Of a DNA stretch of 29,572 nucleotides, positions 12,468-19,804 are shown piece by piece. Positions within the stretch are counted from its first letter, which is position 1. The number at the start of each line of letters is the position of its first letter. The stretch is from the IMG/VR virus record IMGVR_UViG_3300038429_000025, positions 1 through 29,572 of that record; one strand, written 5' to 3'. The position numbers were made by a program, and so were the translations under genes. This DNA is from a virus. The notes under the pieces were generated by a model. The model had not been told where the DNA came from and ran no database searches. It was given only the letters and a program-made list of their open reading frames with translations.

Positions 12468-12730
12468 TGATAAGGCCGGGAAAAGAACTTAACTATAGCT
12501 TGTCACGGTTGATACTTAATAACCCTGAAATTATTAAATGGTTCAAAGATTCATTAGCGGATCAACTAGATGTGAATATCGACTTAATAGATGAACCTGG
12601 GATTCGCGGCCAAGGAAAGGCTCAAGAACTTCGGGAGATCATCCAGTTTATAGAAGCTGCACCTGAACAAGTAAAAAATCAGCAAAAAAGGGACAGCCAC
12701 CCGGCACCCAAACAAATGAGGATAGTCTAA
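12467..12730 (+). CDS. Small protein between portal and scaffold, 87 aa
   Basis: The ATG overlaps the portal stop by one base (TAATG). The product is mostly helical and charged: residues 7-32 (LNYSLSRLILNNPEIIKWF) and 49-73 (GQGKAQELREIIQFIEAAPE), then a Lys/Pro-rich tail. The second helix with a G-x-x-x-E-L-x-x-I pattern is typical of small portal-linked phage proteins that I know only as hypothetical. It probably serves assembly, perhaps at the portal or scaffold, but there is no direct evidence. Confidence 0.7.
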   Translation: MIRPGKELNYSLSRLILNNPEIIKWFKDSLADQLDVNIDLIDEPGIRGQGKAQELREIIQFIEAAPEQVKNQQKRDSHPAPKQMRIV

Positions 12731-12751
12731 AGACACCTCAAATCTAATTAT

Positions 12752-12771
12752 GGAGAGAGCGAAAGCACTCC
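12752..12771 (+). other. GNRA-type hairpin before scaffold gene
   Basis: GGAG (12752-12755) pairs with CTCC (12768-12771) and, inside a small bulge, GC pairs with GC around a GAAA tetraloop. It precedes the scaffold SD AAGGAG (12773-12778). It may be an mRNA processing or translation-control structure. Confidence 0.35.
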
Positions 12772-12785
12772 AAGGAGAGTAACAA

Positions 12786-13856
12786 ATGGCACTCGGAACG
12801 GACAGAGAATCAATCAGGAAAGAAGCTGAAGAAGCTGAAGCAGAATTGCTCAAGATCAAAGCGGAAAACGACCAGAAAGAAGCAGATAGGTTAGCCGAAG
12901 TCAAAGAACTTCCGGTAGGGTCTGTTGCTATCGAAGATATTTTCTCGGCTGAAGGTGACACCACTATTCCTTCCGGGTCTGGCATTGAAGTTAAAACCGA
13001 TGATGCAACTCCTGCTGCTACTGCGGTCACTGACACTGAAGCTGCGGCGTTGAAAGCGGAAAATACTCGGCTTCAATCGGAACTGGCGAAACTCAATGCT
13101 CGTTTTGAATCGACCTTTGGCAATTTCAACAAGGCTGGCATGGCTGAACTCCAGAAGAAGGTTGATGATCTGGAAAACAAGCTGGCTGCTGCAACTGCGG
13201 CTCCTGCTGCCGTTCCTGAAGTGTTTACTACAAATCGTGAAGAGATGGTGAAAGACCTGGGGGAACCGGCTGTTAAGGTAATTGAATTTCTCCAGGGCAA
13301 AATCACTTCTCTTGAAACAGCCCTTACTGATGTAACCGGACAGGTCAAGGCTACCGGCGAAAAGGCGGGTAAACTGGAAGAAGGCCAAACAGCGATTGCG
13401 ACACGAAGCTATTATTCGGCTCTCGATAGTCTCGCTCCTGACTGGCGGAAGATCAACGGTGACGATAAGACCCCTCAAAACCCGAAATTTCTTACTTTCC
13501 TAGACAAACAGATTCCGGGAACCGATATGACCTATGATTATGCTATCAAGGTTTATCATGAGCGGGGGAACGCCGTCAAAGTGGCTGAAATATTCAATCT
13601 CTTCAAGGCGTCAGAAGGTGCTGTTACTACGGCTGCTGCTGGCGGTGATAAAGAGGAAATTATACCTGAACCGGGTAAAACTGGTAGGGGTAGTACCCTA
13701 CCCAAACAAAAAACTGAAAAACGGACCTATACTCAAGCGGAAATAGATCGCTTCGATACGTTGAAGAAGGCCGGGAAACTGAAAGCGACTCAGGCTCAAA
13801 TAGACGCAATCGAAAGCGATATTCAAGACGCAATTTTAGAAGGAAGGGTCCGTTAA
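12786..13856 (+). CDS. Capsid scaffolding protein
   Basis: This 356-aa acidic, low-complexity protein lies immediately before the major capsid gene, the standard position for scaffold. Residues 8-40 and 85-137 are charged heptad-rich helices (AENTRLQSELAKLNAR, AELQKKVDDLENKL), a likely coiled coil joined by Ala/Pro linkers. Residues 165-205 form another helix with FLQGKITSLETALTDV. The C-terminus from about residue 300 is basic and helical (TYTQAEIDRFDTLKKAGKL), as expected for the coat-binding end of a scaffold. It would template the prohead and leave before or during packaging. A strong SD (AAGGAGAG) precedes it. No protease motif is visible, so it is probably not a protease-scaffold fusion. 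Confidence 0.75.
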   Translation: MALGTDRESIRKEAEEAEAELLKIKAENDQKEADRLAEVKELPVGSVAIEDIFSAEGDTTIPSGSGIEVKTDDATPAATAVTDTEAAALKAENTRLQSELAKLNARFESTFGNFNKAGMAELQKKVDDLENKLAAATAAPAAVPEVFTTNREEMVKDLGEPAVKVIEFLQGKITSLETALTDVTGQVKATGEKAGKLEEGQTAIATRSYYSALDSLAPDWRKINGDDKTPQNPKFLTFLDKQIPGTDMTYDYAIKVYHERGNAVKVAEIFNLFKASEGAVTTAAAGGDKEEIIPEPGKTGRGSTLPKQKTEKRTYTQAEIDRFDTLKKAGKLKATQAQIDAIESDIQDAILEGRVR

Positions 13857-13869
13857 AAGGAGCCTTACG

Positions 13870-14949
13870 ATGAAGAATTTCAACAGATTCATGCAGTCAA
13901 AATGGGGGATATTCGCCCTCGTTATCCTGTGCGCTGCAATCGCACACCTTCAGGGACATAGTGCTTTTGCATTTATGGCCGCTGGCCTTATTGCTGGTGT
14001 CCCTGGTGAAGTGGATTATACAAACCAGACAGGTGACGCCCGTATCCCGGCCCTTTTCTCTCGGATTTACCGGGATAAGTTTTATGATGCAGTCTGCGCG
14101 GCCAACATTACCAACACGAAATATACCGGTGAGTTGAAAGGACTCGGCAACCAAGTAACTATCAATACCATTCCTACCGTCAAGATTTACCCCCTGGTGC
14201 GCGGTCAGAAGCGCCAATGGCAAGAGCTTACTTCTGCGCCGGTTATCATGACCGTCAACCGTGGGACCGTCTTTGACTGTCTTATCCTCGACGCCGATAA
14301 ATCCCAAATGTGGGATAAGGATTTCCTTGGGACTCTTTCCAAGGATGCTCGTCAACAGAACGCGATTTACGTTGATGGTCTTTTCCTGTCCACCAACTAT
14401 CCCTATGCCGCTGCCGCTAATACTGGTACTGCTGCCGGTAAGAAATCTGGTACTACTGCAACCGTCGCCGGTCCCGGCTACAACATGGGCGTAAGCGGTA
14501 CGCCTCGCGGCGTCAACAAGGTCAACGTGGTTGACGCAATCCGCGATTGCCAGTCTGTCGGTGACGAACAATCCTGGCCTACGGATGATCGGTGGATGGT
14601 CATTCCTACCTGGATGGAAAATATCATGGATATGTCGGATTACAAGGATGAATCCATGACCGGCATGAAATCTACCTGGGCTGGCGGACGGATCGGCACT
14701 TGCGCCAAATTCAAGCTCTATTCCACAAACCTCTACACGCCGATTGCTGACGGCTCCGGCCACACGGCATATCCGGTGATCTTCGGCCACATTTCGGCAA
14801 TCAGCTTCGTGCAGCAACTCGCCAATGTCAAATATTTCCCGGAACTTCAGGAAGTCAACGGCGCTGGTCTGTGCGGAGAAAACATCTTCGATTGGTCCGT
14901 GACTTATCCTGACGCTCTCGGCGTTCTGTACTGCTACCAGAACCGGTAA
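13870..14949 (+). CDS. Major capsid protein with hydrophobic N-terminus
   Basis: This 359-aa protein follows scaffold and has an A/G-rich, beta-rich sequence and codon use consistent with high expression. From residue 44 (GVPGEVDYTNQTGDARIPALF) it looks like P22/N4-type coat proteins with the HK97 fold: ITNTKYTGELKGLGNQVTI, then QNAIYVDGLFLS, then WMVIPTWMENIM and ending FDWSVTYPDALGVLYCY. The odd part is residues 1-43: a basic start MKNFNRFMQSK, a strongly hydrophobic run IFALVILCAAIA (14-25), and HLQGHSAFA (26-34), which together look like a signal peptide or membrane anchor with an AxA-like site. The next gene also begins MKNF with a hydrophobic stretch. The SD is AAGGAG. Capsid assignment rests on order and pattern. 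Confidence 0.82.
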   Translation: MKNFNRFMQSKWGIFALVILCAAIAHLQGHSAFAFMAAGLIAGVPGEVDYTNQTGDARIPALFSRIYRDKFYDAVCAANITNTKYTGELKGLGNQVTINTIPTVKIYPLVRGQKRQWQELTSAPVIMTVNRGTVFDCLILDADKSQMWDKDFLGTLSKDARQQNAIYVDGLFLSTNYPYAAAANTGTAAGKKSGTTATVAGPGYNMGVSGTPRGVNKVNVVDAIRDCQSVGDEQSWPTDDRWMVIPTWMENIMDMSDYKDESMTGMKSTWAGGRIGTCAKFKLYSTNLYTPIADGSGHTAYPVIFGHISAISFVQQLANVKYFPELQEVNGAGLCGENIFDWSVTYPDALGVLYCYQNR

Positions 14950-14972
14950 TAATCGGCTCAATCAATCATAAT

Positions 14973-14990
14973 GGGGGGCTTCGGCCCTCC
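14973..14990 (+). other. UUCG-tetraloop hairpin after capsid gene
   Basis: A perfect 7-bp stem (14973-14979 with 14984-14990, one G-T wobble) is closed by C(TTCG)G, one of the most stable RNA tetraloops. It is 23 bases after the capsid stop and three bases before the SD of the next gene. There is no T-run, so it more likely stabilises the capsid message end or tunes the next gene than terminates. Confidence 0.6.
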
Positions 14991-15006
14991 AATGGAGGTT
15001 AGAACA

Positions 15007-15495
15007 ATGAAGAATTTTAAAGACTTTCTGAAGAGGATTTATCTCTTCCCGGTCAACATGCTTCTCGGTGTCACCACTACTGCGGTTGTTGGGACTGCTG
15101 CGGTTCCTTACCGTAGCATGGGTAAAAGTTTTATCACCCCTCCGGCTACTGTCACTGTGCCTTTAACAGCCGTCACCAATGATGTCGTGCAATGCGTCCC
15201 TTATCTCAAAGGGTGGCTGATTGAAGGAATCATAGTAAAGATGCTTACCAGAGGTACAGCAACCACGATTACCGGTCAGTTTGGTATAACCGGTGGCACT
15301 ACCAATGGCTTCGCGGCTTCTGCTGACCTCACGGCGGCTGGCCCGTTCCTTTCTCCCCTCGCTGGTACTTATCCTGCTGCTGGTGGTTTCCTTGCGGCTG
15401 CTGATGGTACTGTTGACTTGCTTCTTTCAACGATCACTTTAATGACTGTTGCTCCGATAATAAGCGTCCAGTTGATCGTCAACGACACTAACTAG
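15007..15495 (+). CDS. Capsid-associated protein with hydrophobic N-terminus
   Basis: The start is at ATG 15007, behind GGAGG (14994-14998); an in-frame ATG at 14971 lies inside the hairpin and is rejected. The 162-aa product begins MKNFKDFLKR, then a hydrophobic stretch IYLFPVNMLLGVTTTAVVG (11-29). The rest is Thr/Ala/Gly-rich beta sequence (ATVTVPLTAVTNDVV, TTITGQFGITGGTT) ending ISVQLIVNDTN. The position directly after the major capsid gene and the beta-rich make-up suggest a head decoration or cement protein. The N-terminus echoes that of the capsid protein, which hints at a shared targeting or assembly signal. No family is recognised. Confidence 0.65.
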   Translation: MKNFKDFLKRIYLFPVNMLLGVTTTAVVGTAAVPYRSMGKSFITPPATVTVPLTAVTNDVVQCVPYLKGWLIEGIIVKMLTRGTATTITGQFGITGGTTNGFAASADLTAAGPFLSPLAGTYPAAGGFLAAADGTVDLLLSTITLMTVAPIISVQLIVNDTN

Positions 15496-15553
15496 CCCTA
15501 ATTTACCCTGCGGCTAAAGGCCGGGAAAATACGGCATAGACAAGGAGAAAATT

Positions 15554-16267
15554 ATGGGAAGAAACATCCAAACATTTGGTGAGGTAGTCCTGGAAGGCGC
15601 GATAAACCAGGATGGGGTTAATGTCATGCTTCGTGACTTAAATCTGAATGCCTTTTATTGCGCTGGCGCAAGCACGGCCCCTTCGGGCAAGGCGCATTAT
15701 GCGGTAGGTTGCACTTACGTCAACATGACAACCGGCGCAAAATACGTCAACACTGGTTCTATAACCTCTTGCACATTCGTTCTTCAGTCTGCGACACCAA
15801 GTAATACAATAACTACCGCAATGCTGATGGCGAATGTAGTCACCAGTGGCAAGATCGACACGGGCGTTATCCAGGTGGACAAGGTTTCCATCTCAGCGGC
15901 CAACATCATATCAGGCACTACGATGAAGCAGCTTGTGGCTGCTCCTGCTGCTGGCAGTTATCTGGAACTGCTTTCTTGCACACTGGCAATAACCTTCGGG
16001 ACGGCTGCGTACACTGGTGGCGGCAACGTGTCAATAGCGTTGGGTACGACTCCTATTACCGGTATCATATCCAATGCCAACAGTTTCGGTAAAGGCTCAA
16101 ATGCAGTCATTCAGTTTAATCCGCTGGCTGCGGCGGCAACCGATATTTCAGCGTTGACTGCAACGGCGCTGAACATCAACGTGGCTTCAGGGGCGTTTAC
16201 TAATCCTGGAACCGCTGCGGGAACGGCGGTTGCTTACGTCGCTTACCGCATTCTCACAACCACATAA
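15554..16267 (+). CDS. Putative head decoration or head-fibre protein
   Basis: This 237-aa protein has an AAGGAG SD (15541-15546). It is rich in Ala, Thr, Gly, Ser and short beta strands, as in exposed virion proteins. The segment AVGCTYVNMTTGAKYVNTG (about residues 49-67), with its Cys-flanked pattern and ASTAPSGKAHYA before it, recurs in phage proteins encoded just after the capsid gene. Later repeats of the type TAMLMANVVTSGKIDTGVIQV suggest a fibrous or trimeric beta structure. It probably decorates the head. There is no enzymatic motif. Confidence 0.6.
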   Translation: MGRNIQTFGEVVLEGAINQDGVNVMLRDLNLNAFYCAGASTAPSGKAHYAVGCTYVNMTTGAKYVNTGSITSCTFVLQSATPSNTITTAMLMANVVTSGKIDTGVIQVDKVSISAANIISGTTMKQLVAAPAAGSYLELLSCTLAITFGTAAYTGGGNVSIALGTTPITGIISNANSFGKGSNAVIQFNPLAAAATDISALTATALNINVASGAFTNPGTAAGTAVAYVAYRILTTT

Positions 16268-16287
16268 GTTTGATCTGTTGAAGGATG

Positions 16288-16310
16288 GGCCGGAACTGTT
16301 TATTCCGGCC
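16288..16310 (+). other. 8-bp hairpin in head gene operon
   Basis: GGCCGGAA (16288-16295) pairs perfectly with TTCCGGCC (16303-16310) across a 7-base loop, about 20 bases after the decoration gene stop. The following TTGACTTGAA is not a T-run, so termination would be weak. It could be a partial attenuator that sets the ratio of upstream to downstream products. Confidence 0.5.
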
Positions 16311-16350
16311 TTGACTTGAACGGCCAAGCCAATTAAGGAGGATTTACGAT

Positions 16351-16701
16351 ATGCGAATAAAAATGAGTAACATGGTATCAGTCTTTGAATTCGGTGCAAC
16401 GGGAACGACTGTCAAAGTCCCTTCTGATGTTAACGGCTGGCTTAAACAGATGATTGTTGATGTAACTGGCATTACGACTCAAAGCGCAATTATAACTATT
16501 GTTGACCCTATGGGATACATAGTTTTTACTTCTGCTTCATGCCCTGCCAGCACAATAACCCGGATTGGTGACACGATAACTGCGGCTGAACTCGGTCAAA
16601 TCCCTCTCGGTGAATGGCCCTGGTATCTTCAGTGTACTCTTTCCGGCAATGCGGGTGGTATAGGTGGCAATGTCACGGTAGTTTCATATTTCAGTTTATA
16701 A
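16351..16701 (+). CDS. Small virion protein, 116 aa
   Basis: AAGGAGG (16335-16341) serves ATG 16351; a second ATG at 16363 is also possible. The product is beta-rich with SVFEFGATGTTVKVPSDVNGW, then a MIVDVTGI and GNVTVVSYFSL ending. It lacks membrane segments. Its place between the decoration gene and the adaptor suggests a head or head-tail joining component. I do not recognise the family. Confidence 0.6.
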   Translation: MRIKMSNMVSVFEFGATGTTVKVPSDVNGWLKQMIVDVTGITTQSAIITIVDPMGYIVFTSASCPASTITRIGDTITAAELGQIPLGEWPWYLQCTLSGNAGGIGGNVTVVSYFSL

Positions 16702-16713
16702 GGAGATCGACAA

Positions 16714-17292
16714 ATGGCGAAGCATAGAATGTTGCAACTGGTTAAAGAAGGTGTACCCGATGAGCGCCTTTGGCATTGGACGCCGGAACTGGCAAAAGAC
16801 CCGAACATGAGAGAGGTCTATGTCGAAAAAGGGAAAGGGCAATCGGTGTTGGTAGTTAAGGAAGAGATTGCAGACACGCCCACGATTGTTTATTCGGCTC
16901 GGCCTTCTGGCTTCGGAGAGTTTGATATTATCAAGACAATCCCGGCTGAAGCCGATGGGGATGAACCGGTTGATGAGATCATAGATCATATCACCGGGAT
17001 TGAGGCGGCAAAGGCAAGAGTGGAAGAATTGAATTATCCTCAAGGAAGATCGGATATACCGTCTCCGGCTCCTGAACAGAAGGAAATGAGCGCCGAAGAA
17101 CGCATATCGGCCATAGAGGATGCTATATCGAGTATGGATGAAGCGGATTGGGGTAAAGGCCCGTTGCCTTACCCGAAAGTTCCGGCTGTCTCGGCCATTA
17201 CTGGCTTCAAGGTATCTTTCCAGGAAATCAAAGCTGTATGGGACAACATGAAACCGGCTCCGGCTGCACCGGAAGATAAAGAAGAGGCATAA
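16714..17292 (+). CDS. Hypothetical head protein with C-terminal helical domain
   Basis: This 192-aa protein has AAGGAG 6 bases upstream. The N-terminal part (LWHWTPELAKDPNMREV) resembles the opening of small phage proteins that precede head-tail adaptors. Residues 90-120 are a charged, Pro-rich linker. Residues about 122-180 (SAEERISAIEDAISSMDEAD, WGKG, PKVPAVSAITGFKVSFQEIK, AVWDNM) form a compact helical domain of the kind 'AI-x-DW-G-x-P-V-A-x-G-x-E-W' seen in many phage head genes. It likely acts at the head-tail interface. The name is not secure. Confidence 0.6.
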   Translation: MAKHRMLQLVKEGVPDERLWHWTPELAKDPNMREVYVEKGKGQSVLVVKEEIADTPTIVYSARPSGFGEFDIIKTIPAEADGDEPVDEIIDHITGIEAAKARVEELNYPQGRSDIPSPAPEQKEMSAEERISAIEDAISSMDEADWGKGPLPYPKVPAVSAITGFKVSFQEIKAVWDNMKPAPAAPEDKEEA

Positions 17293-18072
17293 ATGCTGGC
17301 TTCAGATTTGGTAAAAAGGGTCAGACACCGGTTATTTGATACGGTGGGAAAGCGGCATACGCACTACTGGAGTGATTATGAATTGCTTGAGGAGTACGGC
17401 AATGCTGCGCTCGACAAGCTCTTTCTCGGTGTCCGTAAACTCATTACTGACTCTAAAACAGCGTCTGATATACAGGGTAATCCGTTATGTGTTCTCCCTT
17501 TGGTGGAGTCTCAAGCGGATTATCCTGTTTCCCCAAAAATCATCGAAATCAATACCGCCACAATCACAGAGATAACAGACCCGGTTGCAGGAACTACACT
17601 GATAAAACCTATGGCGGTTATGACCGTTGCGGAGATGGACGCAAGGTATTCTTACTGGCGTAGTGTTGGTGCTGGTACTCCAAAAGTTGTCATAACCGAT
17701 TTGAACACGGATAGTCTGACGGTCTGGCCTACTCCTGAATTGAATTTAAATCCTCCCCCTACTCTACTGACTCCCACTGTGAATCTGACGGTTCATAGGT
17801 TTATGCTGCGACGTTTGGGAATGATTCAAGTTGGAAGCGAATTTAAACCGGATGATTCTGTGATTCTTACTTTCAGGGAAGAGTACCACGAATTTCTGGT
17901 TTACGGTATCCTTGCTGAAGCATATACCAAGGATGATGGAGAAACCAAACGGCCTGACTTGGCCGCGCTGAACGAAAAGAAATTTAATGATAAAATAGAA
18001 AGTGCCAAAGACGATTTAAGCCGTAGAATGAGAGTGAATACAGGCGTAAGGACAAGACTGGCCTTCAGGTAA
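17293..18072 (+). CDS. Head-tail adaptor protein (SU10/gp6-like)
   Basis: This 259-aa protein begins at the ATG right after the preceding stop. Its pattern matches phage adaptor proteins that form the ring below the portal in podoviruses: YWSDYELLEEYGNAALDKL near the start, VESQADYPVSPKIIEI (about 75-90), the MAVMTVAEMDARYSYWRSVG block with G-x-P following (about 107-127), TVWPTPEL, and the C-terminal REEYHEFLVYGILAEAYTKDDGE with a long final helix. This type of adaptor supports a short-tailed virion. It is coupled closely to the next gene (2-base gap). The family is recognised with fair certainty. Confidence 0.75.
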   Translation: MLASDLVKRVRHRLFDTVGKRHTHYWSDYELLEEYGNAALDKLFLGVRKLITDSKTASDIQGNPLCVLPLVESQADYPVSPKIIEINTATITEITDPVAGTTLIKPMAVMTVAEMDARYSYWRSVGAGTPKVVITDLNTDSLTVWPTPELNLNPPPTLLTPTVNLTVHRFMLRRLGMIQVGSEFKPDDSVILTFREEYHEFLVYGILAEAYTKDDGETKRPDLAALNEKKFNDKIESAKDDLSRRMRVNTGVRTRLAFR

Positions 18073-18074
18073 TT

Positions 18075-18983
18075 ATGAGAGCATCTGCTTCTGACATGAA
18101 GTTTCAAGTCACGGGTTTTGCCGGGACAAATAATACACAGGATGCCGCAAGGCTGAATGGTCCTGTTGTTGGTAGACCTTCTGCCAATGCCGAATGTGCA
18201 ATGATAAGTAACTTTGATATTACGGATACTCTTTCTGCTACAACTCGTCAAGGTAAGAGTAAAATTTATTCTGGCACTCCTCATAGTTTTGATCCGAATG
18301 GATCAGGGTATTTTGTGGAGGGGAATTATTTTAAGCAACTCCTGCCGGATTATACGGTGTTTATCTTTCCCGGTGTTCTGAAGGCTCCATATTTGCCAAT
18401 GAGCTACACAAAAGTCAATTATTTGATGGTGTGCTCTAACGGTATTGATCTTTTTATAGTGGAGAATGGTGTGATCTCGGCTTTCAGAACGCCTACTGCC
18501 ACTTTCAAATTACCTATTCTCCCCTCTCAAATTGTCGCTTTCTTCGGAAGACGGCTTTATTATGTAGTTGGGAATGTCCTGTATTACTCGGATGCTGACA
18601 ATATCGAACAGGCAGATACAAGGGATGATCCTTTCGTTTTCAATAAACCAATTACGATGGTGCTCCCTCTCGATAATGGTATCTATGTTGGTGCGGATAA
18701 AGTCTACTGGCTGGCTGGCCGTGCTCCTGAAGACTTCCAAATAAATGGTGTCGCTTATGACGGTGGTGCAGTTGCGGGTACAGGAATAGCTTTCGATGCC
18801 TCTATGGTCGGTGGTACAGGTAAAATAGGAATGTTCACGGCTACGGATGGGATTTGTCTTTGTACGGATGGTGGTCAAGTGCAGAACCTTACTCTAAACA
18901 AAATCAACTTCACTGATGGTCATCGTGGGGCTGCTCTCATAAGGAAATCAGGAGACTTTAACCAGTACATATCTTGGACATAA
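18075..18983 (+). CDS. Tail nozzle-like beta-propeller protein
   Basis: This 302-aa protein follows the adaptor directly. Short repeats of hydrophobic strands ending in aromatic-aromatic-D/S-G (YLMVCSNGIDLFIVENG, RRLYYVVGNVLYYSDADN, LDNGIYVGADKVYWLAGR, GMFTATDGICLCTDGGQV) are typical of blade-like beta repeats. In several podovirus genomes the gene after the SU10-type adaptor encodes a nozzle or propeller protein with this texture. It would extend the tail tube below the adaptor. The SD is weak (CAGG), suggesting coupling to the adaptor gene. Fold and role are inferred from texture and position. Confidence 0.55.
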   Translation: MRASASDMKFQVTGFAGTNNTQDAARLNGPVVGRPSANAECAMISNFDITDTLSATTRQGKSKIYSGTPHSFDPNGSGYFVEGNYFKQLLPDYTVFIFPGVLKAPYLPMSYTKVNYLMVCSNGIDLFIVENGVISAFRTPTATFKLPILPSQIVAFFGRRLYYVVGNVLYYSDADNIEQADTRDDPFVFNKPITMVLPLDNGIYVGADKVYWLAGRAPEDFQINGVAYDGGAVAGTGIAFDASMVGGTGKIGMFTATDGICLCTDGGQVQNLTLNKINFTDGHRGAALIRKSGDFNQYISWT

Positions 18984-18995
18984 AGGAGAAAACAC

Positions 18996-19793
18996 ATGAA
19001 AGTTAGCGACGGAATGAGCCTTGCGGTAACAAATAATGGTGGATGGTGGGATAACCTTCAGGGTGGCGTTCTGGATTGGTGGAGTGGCGCTGAACCGGCA
19101 ACCGCTAATTTAGCCGCAAGTGGTACTCTCCTGGCGACTCTGACAAAGAGTGGAAGCGCCTGGACTGCTGAAACTCTCGCTCAATGGAAGATCACCCTCG
19201 GCGGTTCTTCCGGGTCCGTCAACACTATCAAGCTCGGTGGGGTGGAAGTCCTTGGAACTGGGGTCAACTTTACCACTGATTTAACCACTACGGCGGCTCT
19301 CGTTGCGGCCACTATCAACGCTCATACATATCCGAATTACTTTGCAACTTCTGTGGGTGCGGTGGTTTACATCTATGCTCCTATCGGTTCAGGAGTGGGA
19401 CGTAACGCCATTGTCTGCGCCACAACGGTAACAACCATGACGGCGACTGTGGCCGGTGACGGGACTCCTTCCGGTTCCGGTGGTACGGCTGGCATAGCGT
19501 CGGCAAATGGCCTGAGTTGGCAATATCCAGGTATAGTGACTGCGGGTGTTGGTACTCTCTTCACCAAGGAGACAACTATCTGGCAAATGACTACTCCTAC
19601 ACAGAACGGGACTGTTGGTTACATGCGGCTCCGTCTGGATGGTGCTGACGATCAATCGGCAAATGCGACTTATCGGCGTGTTCAATTTTCGGTGGGTACG
19701 AGTGGTGCCGATGCAATAAGTTCAAATCTCACGGTAACTGCTGGTGTCCCGGCTATTGTGAATACAGCTACTTTCCTTGTCCCTGAACTGTAA
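18996..19793 (+). CDS. Beta-rich tail protein
   Basis: This 265-aa protein has a strong SD, AAGGAG (18983-18988). It is Thr/Gly/Ala-rich with few charged residues: an aromatic N-terminus (NNGGWWDNLQGGVLDWWSG), then long beta stretches and a segment AALVAATINAHTYPNYFATS-like that recurs in phage tail proteins as a small alpha-beta insertion (about residues 95-130). It probably forms part of the tail tip or a short fibre with its neighbours. No enzyme motif. Confidence 0.6.
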   Translation: MKVSDGMSLAVTNNGGWWDNLQGGVLDWWSGAEPATANLAASGTLLATLTKSGSAWTAETLAQWKITLGGSSGSVNTIKLGGVEVLGTGVNFTTDLTTTAALVAATINAHTYPNYFATSVGAVVYIYAPIGSGVGRNAIVCATTVTTMTATVAGDGTPSGSGGTAGIASANGLSWQYPGIVTAGVGTLFTKETTIWQMTTPTQNGTVGYMRLRLDGADDQSANATYRRVQFSVGTSGADAISSNLTVTAGVPAIVNTATFLVPEL

Positions 19794-19804
19794 AAGAGGT
19801 CTAA

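Noticed and set aside
12891-13478. Minus-strand frame opposite the scaffold gene
   Set aside because: Antisense shadow with no start signal. The scaffold frame has a strong SD and protein-like structure.
13897-14961. 354-codon minus-strand frame opposite the capsid gene
   Set aside because: A shadow frame caused by the codon bias of the capsid gene. No SD, and no independent protein features.
14971-15006. Upstream start (ATG 14971) for the capsid-associated gene
   Set aside because: It lies in the UUCG hairpin with no SD. ATG 15007 has GGAGG at correct spacing and gives an MKNF start like the capsid protein.
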